Positions 1 to 5,892 of a DNA stretch of 8,132 bases are shown here, in pieces. Under the pieces are notes generated by a model. That model was not told the origin of the DNA and ran no database searches. It was given only the letters and a program-made list of their open reading frames with translations. Both the position numbers and the translations under genes were made by a program. Position 1 is the stretch's first letter. Each line of letters starts with the position of its first letter. Origin of the DNA: Pseudomonadota bacterium (lineage in GTDB: Bacteria; Pseudomonadota; Alphaproteobacteria; Rhizobiales; Beijerinckiaceae); the NCBI GenBank assembly GCA_023393655.1, contig JAEWKP010000161.1:1-8132 (forward strand). The letters are read 5' to 3'.

Positions 1-595
1 GCTGCGTCTCCTCGATCACCTTGGCCATGGTGAAGGTCTTGCCCGAGCCGGTGACGCCGAGCAGCACCTGATCGCGCTCCTGCCGGCGGATGCCGTCGAC
101 GAGATCGGCGATCGCGGTCGGCTGGTCCCCTGACGGGGAGAAGTCGCTCTTCATCGTGAAGGCGATGCCGCCCTCCGATTTCTCGGGGCGCTCGGGCCGG
201 TGCGGCGTCCAGGGCTTGCCGGGCTGGATGAAGGGGCTGCCGGTCTCCAGCAGATGCTGCAGCGAGCTCGCCGTCGCGGCGGCCGCGCCCTCGGCGCCGA
301 TGAAGGCGGAATCCGCCTTCTTGGAGAGCTTGCGCTTGGGTCTCTCCTCGCCGCCGGGACGCTCCAGCGCATAGCTCGGCTTGGTCTCGTAGCCGGCCTG
401 CGGCCTGTCGCTGAAGCCGGAGGCGCCGCCCGGCACCGCCGTGCCGCGGTTGATCGCGGGGTTCAGCAGATCGGCGAGATAGCCTTCGAGCGGCTTCAGC
501 TGGGGCTTGGTCGCCTTGGAGTTCGGCGTACGGGCCGAAGAGGGCTTCTTCGCCGCTTTCGGCTTGGTCGCGGTGGTGTCGGGGCTTTTCGGCAT
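1..595 (-). CDS. uvrB: UvrB, excinuclease ABC subunit B (5' part, cut by window edge)
   Basis: UvrB is the DNA-damage-verifying helicase-like subunit of UvrABC nucleotide excision repair. It is loaded onto DNA by UvrA and then recruits UvrC. About 198 codons are visible on the minus strand. The conserved core begins at SDFSPSGDQPTAI (about residues 150-162) and reaches Walker A GVTGSGKT (residues 180-187, Lys186), followed by FTMAKVIEETQ, which is diagnostic for UvrB. In E. coli the Walker A lysine is Lys45, so about 141 extra residues precede it here. They are rich in Lys, Pro and Ala (opening MPKSPDTTATKPK) and include LADLLNPAINRG and GFSDRPQAGYETKPSYAL. Such an extension is typical of Hyphomicrobiales UvrB. 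The ATG at 593-595 was chosen because the reading frame stays open and the extension looks family-like. An in-frame internal ATG (codon 148, 152-154) would give a standard-length protein. The gene is divergent from the restriction-modification gene. I found no clear alphaproteobacterial SOS box upstream. Confidence 0.95.
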   Translation of the reverse strand, partial: MPKSPDTTATKPKAAKKPSSARTPNSKATKPQLKPLEGYLADLLNPAINRGTAVPGGASGFSDRPQAGYETKPSYALERPGGEERPKRKLSKKADSAFIGAEGAAAATASSLQHLLETGSPFIQPGKPWTPHRPERPEKSEGGIAFTMKSDFSPSGDQPTAIADLVDGIRRQERDQVLLGVTGSGKTFTMAKVIEETQ

Positions 596-660
596 GGTCG
601 CAATATGGGGCGGAACCGCCTGCGATGCGAGGGGGCGAAGCGCTCTCCGGGCATGATTGG

Positions 661-678
661 TGACAGGAGTTGACAGGA
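661..678. repeat. Short direct repeat TGACAGGA, 10-bp period
   Basis: TGACAGGA occurs at 661-668 and again at 671-678, exactly one helical turn apart. The second copy, preceded by T670, forms the consensus -35 hexamer TTGACA. Two identical 8-mers on the same DNA face just upstream of a palindrome could be activator or repressor half-sites. They could equally be a chance duplication. The repeat itself is seen directly; its function is inference. Confidence 0.5.
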
Positions 679-709
679 ACAGAATATGCAATCTTAGATT
701 GCATATTAT
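670..709 (+). promoter_or_regulatory. Putative promoter of the restriction-modification gene
   Basis: TTGACA at 670-675 matches the sigma-70-type -35 consensus exactly and faces the gene starting at 738. The matching -10 is not clear. CTTAGA (693-698, 17-bp spacer) and TAGATT (695-700, 19-bp spacer) are weak. TATTAT (704-709) is a 5/6 match but lies 28 bp from the -35. All the -10 candidates lie in or against the palindrome at 683-707, so a protein bound there would be expected to block RNA polymerase. The region is distinctly AT-rich compared with its surroundings. The transcription start has not been determined. Confidence 0.45.
683..707. promoter_or_regulatory. Perfect 12-bp-arm palindrome, probable operator
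   Basis: The left arm AATATGCAATCT (683-694), a single central T (695) and the right arm AGATTGCATATT (696-707) form a flawless inverted repeat. It sits immediately downstream of the TTGACA hexamer and 30 bp before the restriction-modification start codon. It is AT-rich inside a GC-rich chromosome. The symmetry and position fit a dimeric repressor site. The binding protein is unknown and no regulator gene lies beside it. Because the site is symmetric and lies between divergent genes, it could also affect uvrB, whose start is 87 bp away. As RNA it could form a hairpin with a minimal loop, but there is no U-tract, so a terminator is less likely. Confidence 0.65.
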
Positions 710-737
710 TTCATTTCACAACCTATGGAGATGGACC

Positions 738-3700
738 ATGTCGGGGGGCGGGTCCGAAGCCGAGGCGGCGGTCGAAGCCTTCATCGCCCGCTGGCGCCTC
801 TCGGAAGGTGCGGAGCGGGCGGCCTACGCACAATTCCTCAGCGAATTCTGCAGTCTGATCGGGGTCGAGCCGCCGCAGCCGCCGACGAGTGATTCCGATG
901 CCGTGACCTATCGCTTCGAATATCCCGTGCGCTTTCCGGATGGGCAGGGCGGGCACAGCACGGGTCGGATCGACCTCTATCGCAAAGGCGCCTTCGTCCT
1001 GGAGGCCAAGCAGAGCCGCCTGAAGGGGCAGGCCAAGGAGGTCTTGTCGGCGCAGGGCGCCCTGCCCTTCGCGGAACCGGCCGGACCGCGCGGGAGGCGT
1101 GGGGCCGATCGCGCCTGGGATGTGCTGATGCTCAATGCCAGGCGCCAGGCCGAGGATTACGCCAAGGCGCTGCCGGCGAGCCATGGCTGGCCGCCCTTCC
1201 TGATCGTCTGCGATGTCGGGCATTGCTTCGAGATCTACGCCGACTTCACCGGGCAAGGTAAGAACTATGTCCAGTTTCCGGACCGGCAGAGCTACCGCGT
1301 CTATCTCGACGATCTGCGCGATGCCGGCCTGCGCCAGCGCCTCGCGGCGATCTGGAGCGAGCCGCTCTCGCTCGATCCTGCGCGCCATGCGGCCCGCGTC
1401 ACCCGCGCCATCGCCGAGCGGCTGGCCGCTGTCTCCAGGGTGCTGGAGCGCGCGCATGATCCGGAGGAGGTCGCGCTCTTCCTGATGCGCTGCCTATTCA
1501 CGATGTTCGCCGAGGATGTCGGGCTGATCCGCAAGGATGCCTTCAAGGCCCTGCTGCGCGAATGCCGCGACGCACCGGATTCCTTCCTGCCGCTGGTCTC
1601 CGAGCTGTGGCAGGCGATGGACAAGGGCGAGTACTCGACCTCCGTGCGCGAGCGGATGAAGCGCTTCAACGGCAAGCTCTACGAGGATGCCGAAGTCTTC
1701 CCGCTCGGGCGCGAGGAGATCGGCGAGTTGCTGACCGCGGCCGAGCATGACTGGAAGGAGGTCGAACCCGCGATCTTCGGGACGCTGCTGGAACAGGCGC
1801 TCGATCCGCAGGAACGCGCCCGGCTCGGCGCGCATTACACGCCGCGCGCCTATGTCGAACGGCTGGTGGTCGAGACGGTGATCGGGCCGCTGCGCGAGGA
1901 CTGGCGCGCGGTTCTCGGCGCCGCGCAGCAGGCCCGCGATGGCGGTGACGAGCGGAGGGCATTGGCGCTGGTCGAGGGTTTTCACGAAACCCTCTGCACC
2001 ACGCGCATTCTCGATCCGGCCTGCGGGACGGGGAATTTCCTGCACGTCTCGCAGGAGCTCATGAAGAAGCTGGAGGGCGAGGTGTTGGATGCCGCCGGCG
2101 AGCTGGGCCGTAACGAGGAGCTCTCCGGCTTCGCCGCCCATCAGGTCGGGCCGCACCAGTTCCTGGGCATGGAGACCAATCGCAGGGCGGTGGCGATCGC
2201 CGATCTCGTGCTCTGGATCGGCCATCTGCAATGGCATTTCCGCACGCGCCCTCACGCGCCGCGCGAGCCGATCCTCGAAAAGCTCGATCATATCTACAAG
2301 CGGGATGCGGTGCTGAGCTGGGATGGCTGGCCGATCCCGGATTGGCGCGACGGCCGGGAGACCCTGCCGAACCCGCGCCGACCGGACTGGCCCGAGGCCG
2401 AGTTCATCGTCGGCAACCCGCCCTTCATCGGCGGCAAGGACCTGCGGGCCCGTTTGGGAAACGTCTATGCCGAGGCGCTCCGGACGGCGCATTCGCAGAT
2501 GAACGAGAGCGCCGATCTCGTGATGTACTGGTGGGACCACGCCGCCGAATTGCTGACGCAGCCGGGCACGCATCTGCGCCGCTTCGGTTTCGTCACCACG
2601 AACTCGATCACGCAGCTCTTCCAGCGCCGGACAGTCGAACGGCATCTCGGCGGCAAGCGGCCACTCTCGATCGTCATGGCGATTCCCGACCATCCCTGGA
2701 CGAAGGCCGGGCGGGACAGCGCCGCCGTCCGGATCGCGATGACGGTCGCGCGGGCTGGAGCCCATGACGGCAAGCTCTGCTCGGTCCTGTCCGAAACCGG
2801 GCTCGACACCGACCAGCCCCAGATCGAACTCGGCATCAGCGAGGGGCGGATCAATTCGGACCTGACGATCGGCGTGGACATGACCCAGGCTGCGCCATTG
2901 CGGAGCAATCACGGGCTGTGCTCGCCCGGCGTGAAACTGCATGGCGCGGGCTTCATTGTGACGCCTGCCGAGGCACGGGCTCTCGGCCTCGGCCTCCGGA
3001 AGGGCTTGGAAGATCATGTCCGCGACTATCGCAACGGACGGGATCTGACGGCGCGCTCGCGTGACGTGATGGTAATCGACCTGTTCGGCCTCGCTGCGGA
3101 AGAGGTCCGGGAACGGTTCCCCGAAATCTACCAGCACATCAAACGGACGGTGAAGGAGGAAAAGGACGGCAACGGAAAACTCATCGGCCGGGATGCAAAC
3201 CGGCGCGAAAGCTACCGCGAACTCTGGTGGATTTTCGGCGAACCGCGACGCGAGCTGCGCCCAGCCCTCGCTCCGCTTCAGCGCTACATCGCCACGGTTG
3301 AAACCACCAAGCACCGCGTCTTCCAGTTCCTCGATGCTGCGATCCTGCCTGACAACATGCTGGTCACCGTCGGGCTTTCCGACGCCTTTCATCTCGGCGT
3401 CCTGTCGTCGCGCGTCCATGTCACATGGTGTCTGGCGCAGGGCCCGACGCTCGAAGACCGGCCTCGATACTCGAAATCGCGCTGCTTCGATCCTTTCCCC
3501 TTCCCAGATGCAACCGAGCATCAAAAGGAGGCCATCCGCCGCGCGGCGGAGGCACTAGACGCCATACGCAAGCAGGTCTTGCTGGAACACCCCGGCCTGA
3601 CTCTGACCAAGCTTTACAATGTGCGCGAGGCGCTCCTTGCCGGATACGCGCTAAAGGCCACGGAAGTGGATATACGCGACCGCGGCCTCGTCATGATCCT

Positions 3701-4172
3701 CGACGAACATCACGAGGCACTCGAAGCCGCCGTGGCCGCCGCCTATGGCTGGCCGGCCGACCTGGCCGAGGGGGAGATTCTTGCCCGCCTCGTCGCCCTC
3801 AACCGGCAGCGCGCGCAGGAGGAAGCACAAGGCGTGGTTCGCTGGCTCAGGCCGGACTATCAGCGCCCGCGCTTCGGCGCGCCCAGTCGCATAGGCGAGC
3901 AGATCGAGGCAGCCTTCCCGGTGCCGGCCCCTGCGGCAGCGACCAGGCCTGCCTTCCCGAACGATGCCGTGGGCCGTGTCGCAACCGTGCTTGCGACGCT
4001 GGCCGGAACACCCGCGCCGATCGATGCAGCGGCAATCGCGAGGCAGTTCCGCCAGGGTCTCAGGGTGGAGCGGGCGATCCGCGACATCCTGATCTCCCTG
4101 GCACGCGTCGGTGAAATCTCTACGCTCGACGGCGGTCACAGCTTCGCACGCCGGCTGCTTGCGAGCGGTTGA
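738..4172 (+). CDS. MmeI-like (Type IIL/IIG) restriction-modification enzyme: fused nuclease, N6-adenine DNA methyltransferase and specificity domain
   Basis: This is a single-chain enzyme of 1144 residues that should both cut DNA and methylate adenine at its recognition site using S-adenosylmethionine. In order: an N-terminal PD-(D/E)xK-type nuclease motif GRIDLYRKGAFVLEAK, with Asp79-x9-Glu89-x-Lys91, the same spacing as the MmeI catalytic triad; a helical linker (about 180-355); methyltransferase motif X GAHYT (364-368), motif I DPACGTGNFL (426-435), acidic Glu479 (motif II-like) and catalytic motif IV NPPF (560-563); a target-recognition region (about 724-925) ending in FDPFPFPD; a helical C-terminal domain (about 960-1046) containing RWLRPDYQ; and a winged-helix-like tail (about 1073-1142). 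It is longer than MmeI (919 aa). The ATG at 738 is chosen because GGAG lies 7 nt upstream (727-730). The frame opens earlier at TTG 657, but that stretch reads through the promoter and palindrome. The gene stands alone between housekeeping genes. Methyltransferase assignment is very secure; active restriction is inferred from the intact nuclease motif. A distant alternative is a BREX/DISARM-type methylase. Confidence 0.9.
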   Translation: MSGGGSEAEAAVEAFIARWRLSEGAERAAYAQFLSEFCSLIGVEPPQPPTSDSDAVTYRFEYPVRFPDGQGGHSTGRIDLYRKGAFVLEAKQSRLKGQAKEVLSAQGALPFAEPAGPRGRRGADRAWDVLMLNARRQAEDYAKALPASHGWPPFLIVCDVGHCFEIYADFTGQGKNYVQFPDRQSYRVYLDDLRDAGLRQRLAAIWSEPLSLDPARHAARVTRAIAERLAAVSRVLERAHDPEEVALFLMRCLFTMFAEDVGLIRKDAFKALLRECRDAPDSFLPLVSELWQAMDKGEYSTSVRERMKRFNGKLYEDAEVFPLGREEIGELLTAAEHDWKEVEPAIFGTLLEQALDPQERARLGAHYTPRAYVERLVVETVIGPLREDWRAVLGAAQQARDGGDERRALALVEGFHETLCTTRILDPACGTGNFLHVSQELMKKLEGEVLDAAGELGRNEELSGFAAHQVGPHQFLGMETNRRAVAIADLVLWIGHLQWHFRTRPHAPREPILEKLDHIYKRDAVLSWDGWPIPDWRDGRETLPNPRRPDWPEAEFIVGNPPFIGGKDLRARLGNVYAEALRTAHSQMNESADLVMYWWDHAAELLTQPGTHLRRFGFVTTNSITQLFQRRTVERHLGGKRPLSIVMAIPDHPWTKAGRDSAAVRIAMTVARAGAHDGKLCSVLSETGLDTDQPQIELGISEGRINSDLTIGVDMTQAAPLRSNHGLCSPGVKLHGAGFIVTPAEARALGLGLRKGLEDHVRDYRNGRDLTARSRDVMVIDLFGLAAEEVRERFPEIYQHIKRTVKEEKDGNGKLIGRDANRRESYRELWWIFGEPRRELRPALAPLQRYIATVETTKHRVFQFLDAAILPDNMLVTVGLSDAFHLGVLSSRVHVTWCLAQGPTLEDRPRYSKSRCFDPFPFPDATEHQKEAIRRAAEALDAIRKQVLLEHPGLTLTKLYNVREALLAGYALKATEVDIRDRGLVMILDEHHEALEAAVAAAYGWPADLAEGEILARLVALNRQRAQEEAQGVVRWLRPDYQRPRFGAPSRIGEQIEAAFPVPAPAAATRPAFPNDAVGRVATVLATLAGTPAPIDAAAIARQFRQGLRVERAIRDILISLARVGEISTLDGGHSFARRLLASG

Positions 4173-4256
4173 GGAAAGCGGCCGCCGCGTCGTTTCCACG
4201 GCCCAGACAAGCGGCGGGGAGGAGCCTGCGGACCGAGCAGGAACAACTCTGGTGCT
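4173..4256. other. Convergent intergenic gap with weak hairpins, possible terminator region
   Basis: These 84 bp separate two converging genes, where transcription from both sides should end. CCTGC (4225-4229) pairs with GCAGG (4237-4241) over a 7-nt loop. CCGCCGC (4182-4188) can pair with GCGGCGG (4211-4217) over a long 22-nt loop. Neither has a following T-run, so an intrinsic terminator is only a weak suggestion and Rho-dependent ending is equally possible. Confidence 0.25.
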
Positions 4257-5474
4257 CTAGGGGCGCGCCAGCCATGCCTCGATGCCGGCGGCCGCGGCCA
4301 TGCCGGTCGCGAAGCTGGCCTGCAACAGGTAGCCGCCCGTCGGAGCTTCCCAATCGAGCATCTCGCCGGCGACGAAGATGCCCGGCAGACGCTTGAGCAT
4401 GAAGCCTGCATCGACCTCGTCACGCGCGATGCCGCCAGCCGTCGAGATGGCGCGCGCGATCGGCATCGGTGCTTCAAGTCGCAGCGCCGCCGCCTTGATC
4501 AGGGTCGCCAGCGCCTCTGGCGCGTCGGGGAGCTTCCCGCCAGAGGCATCCCGGAGCAGAGCGATCGCGACAGGAGAAAGCCCTCCCGCCTTGCGCAGGT
4601 GATTGCTCAATGTCTCGCCCTTGCGCCGCCTTGTCAGGCGGGCGGCAAGCTCCTGCGCCGCGAGATCGGGCCGCAGATCGACCTCTATCGTAGCCGCGCC
4701 GTCGCGCCGGATCGCCTCGCGGATCGGCGCCGACAGCGCATAGATCACGCCGCCCTCGATGCCTTCGGCATCGATCATCGCTTCGCCGGCAGCCTGCTCG
4801 CCCGCATGGCGGATGACGATGCGCTTCAACGGCTGGCCGGCAAAACGCTCCTTCATCTGAGGAGACCAGGCAGCCGCGAAGCCGCCATTGGCCGGCTGGA
4901 GCGGCGAGACCGCGACGCCACGCGCCGCAAGCAGAGAAACCCAGTTGCCGTCGGAGCCAAGGCGCGGCCAGCTCGCGCCGCCGAGCGCGAGCACGCTGGC
5001 ATCGGGACGGATGGTCTCGATTTCGCCCCCGGCGACGCGGAATGTCAGGGCGCCATCGGCATCCCAGCCGCTCCAGAGCCGACCGGTCGCGAGCGTCGCG
5101 CCTAGTGCTTCCAGCCGCCGCAACCAGGCCCGCAGCAAGGGCGACGCCTTCATCGCCCGCGGAAAGACACGCCCGCTCGAACCGACGAAGGTCGCTGCTC
5201 CGAGTCCGTCCGCCCAATCGCGCAGGGCCTGCGGCGGGAAGGCACGCAAGGCCGGCTCCAGCCAGCCGTCCGCCTCGCGATAGCGGCGAAGAAAGGCATC
5301 GAACGCCTCGGAATGGGTGAGGTTGAGGCCACCCCGTCCAGCGAGAAGGAACTTGCGGGCGGGTGAAGCCATACGCTCATAGATCATCACGCGGTGTCCG
5401 GCCGTGGCCAGCCGCTCGGCGGCGATCAGGCCTGCGGGGCCGGCACCGATGATGGCGATGTTCTTTGCTGACAT
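4257..5474 (-). CDS. FAD-dependent oxidoreductase, HI0933/BaiN-like flavoprotein (resembles the TIGR03862 group)
   Basis: This is a predicted soluble flavoprotein of 405 residues whose substrate is unknown. The N-terminal Rossmann dinucleotide-binding motif IAIIGAGPAGLIAAE (6-20) is followed by an acidic residue at the end of the second strand (IYER, 31-34), as in FAD-binding proteins. RKFLLAGRGGLNLTHSE (40-56) is the signature of the YhiN/HI0933/BaiN superfamily. The GRGGLNLTHSE version points to the PP_4765-like subgroup. VLALGGASWPRLGSDG (161-176) is the second nucleotide-contacting loop. FVAGEMLDWEAPTGGYLLQ near the C-terminus is the conserved FAD-closing segment. Length and all motifs are intact. 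The stop (4257-4259) faces the restriction-modification gene and the start is divergent from ynfA. The ribosome site is poor: only a GGA about 6 nt before the ATG. BaiN itself acts in bile-acid dehydroxylation, and that role should not be carried over here. Family is confident; function is unknown. Confidence 0.88.
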   Translation of the reverse strand: MSAKNIAIIGAGPAGLIAAERLATAGHRVMIYERMASPARKFLLAGRGGLNLTHSEAFDAFLRRYREADGWLEPALRAFPPQALRDWADGLGAATFVGSSGRVFPRAMKASPLLRAWLRRLEALGATLATGRLWSGWDADGALTFRVAGGEIETIRPDASVLALGGASWPRLGSDGNWVSLLAARGVAVSPLQPANGGFAAAWSPQMKERFAGQPLKRIVIRHAGEQAAGEAMIDAEGIEGGVIYALSAPIREAIRRDGAATIEVDLRPDLAAQELAARLTRRRKGETLSNHLRKAGGLSPVAIALLRDASGGKLPDAPEALATLIKAAALRLEAPMPIARAISTAGGIARDEVDAGFMLKRLPGIFVAGEMLDWEAPTGGYLLQASFATGMAAAAGIEAWLARP

Positions 5475-5526
5475 GATCCGGACTTGCTGGCGTGACGCAT
5501 CATTCGGCTTAGACTGACGTTTGCTG

Positions 5527-5539
5527 CGAGGAAACCTCG
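5527..5539. promoter_or_regulatory. Small inverted repeat CGAGG-AAA-CCTCG in the oxidoreductase/ynfA divergent region
   Basis: CGAGG (5527-5531) and CCTCG (5535-5539) form a perfect 5-bp inverted repeat with an AAA centre. It lies in the 88-bp gap between two divergent genes, 24 bp before the ynfA ATG. It may be a small operator or a 5'-leader hairpin. At this length chance is a real possibility. I see no convincing -35/-10 pair for either gene in the gap. Confidence 0.35.
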
Positions 5540-5562
5540 TTTACGCCTACCCGGATCGTGCC

Positions 5563-5883
5563 ATGCCGACCATCGCCGCCTATATCGGTGCCGCGCTCTT
5601 TGAAATAGCCGGCTGCTTCGCCTTCTGGGGCTGGCTGCGCCTCGGCAAGCCGGTCTGGTGGCTGCTGCCGGGTCTGGTTTCGCTCGGGCTCTTCGCCTGG
5701 CTCCTGACACTGGTCGAGAGTGCCGCGGCTGGCCGCGCCTTCGCCGCCTATGGCGGGGTCTATATCGCCGCCTCGCTCGGCTGGCTCTGGGCGGTCGAGG
5801 GTGTCAGGCCCGACCGCTGGGACCTGACCGGCGGCGCGATCTGCCTCGTGGGCGCCGCGATCGTCCTGGCGGCGCCACGCTGA
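5563..5883 (+). CDS. ynfA: YnfA/UPF0060 family small four-helix inner-membrane protein
   Basis: This is a 106-residue hydrophobic protein of the YnfA family, which resembles small multidrug resistance (SMR) transporters. Work on enterobacterial YnfA suggests drug or biocide efflux; the natural substrate here is unknown. Four membrane segments are readable at about 4-24, 31-50, 59-78 and 88-104. Family landmarks are FEIAGCF in helix 1 (Glu14, the membrane-embedded acid), LFAWLLTL in helix 2, AAYGGVYIAASLGWLW in helix 3 and the DRWDLTGG loop before helix 4. Length is close to E. coli YnfA (108 aa). The frame opens at TTG 5521, but the ATG at 5563 starts directly at the family N-terminus, so it is preferred. 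No strong ribosome site is visible (only CGGAT upstream). The stop lies 9 bp from the stop of the convergent phosphate transporter gene. Confidence 0.92.
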   Translation: MPTIAAYIGAALFEIAGCFAFWGWLRLGKPVWWLLPGLVSLGLFAWLLTLVESAAAGRAFAAYGGVYIAASLGWLWAVEGVRPDRWDLTGGAICLVGAAIVLAAPR

Positions 5884-5892
5884 CGATCCCCC

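Noticed and set aside
596..680. Possible LexA/SOS box for uvrB (alphaproteobacterial GTTC-N7-GTTC)
   Set aside because: On the minus strand a GTTC around 677-680 is followed after 7 nt by CTCC, and another GTTC (613-616) by TATT. Neither has a second intact half-site.
657..737. Upstream in-frame TTG start for the restriction-modification gene, adding 27 residues
   Set aside because: The added stretch translates the -35 hexamer and palindrome into an unlikely peptide, and a GGAG ribosome site sits correctly before the ATG at 738.
1494..3524. Long open frame (676 codons) on the strand opposite the restriction-modification gene
   Set aside because: It lies wholly antisense to a gene with clear family motifs, its translation shows no recognisable domain, and high third-position GC commonly creates such shadow frames.
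738..4172. BREX PglX or DISARM methylase as the identity of the large gene
   Set aside because: No BREX or DISARM partner genes (phosphatase, Lon-like protease, ATPase, helicase) lie on either side, and the N-terminal D-x9-E-x-K nuclease motif fits a self-contained Type IIL enzyme.
5521..5562. TTG start 14 codons upstream for ynfA
   Set aside because: The extra residues are not part of the YnfA family N-terminus and run across the inverted repeat. The ATG at 5563 begins just before helix 1.
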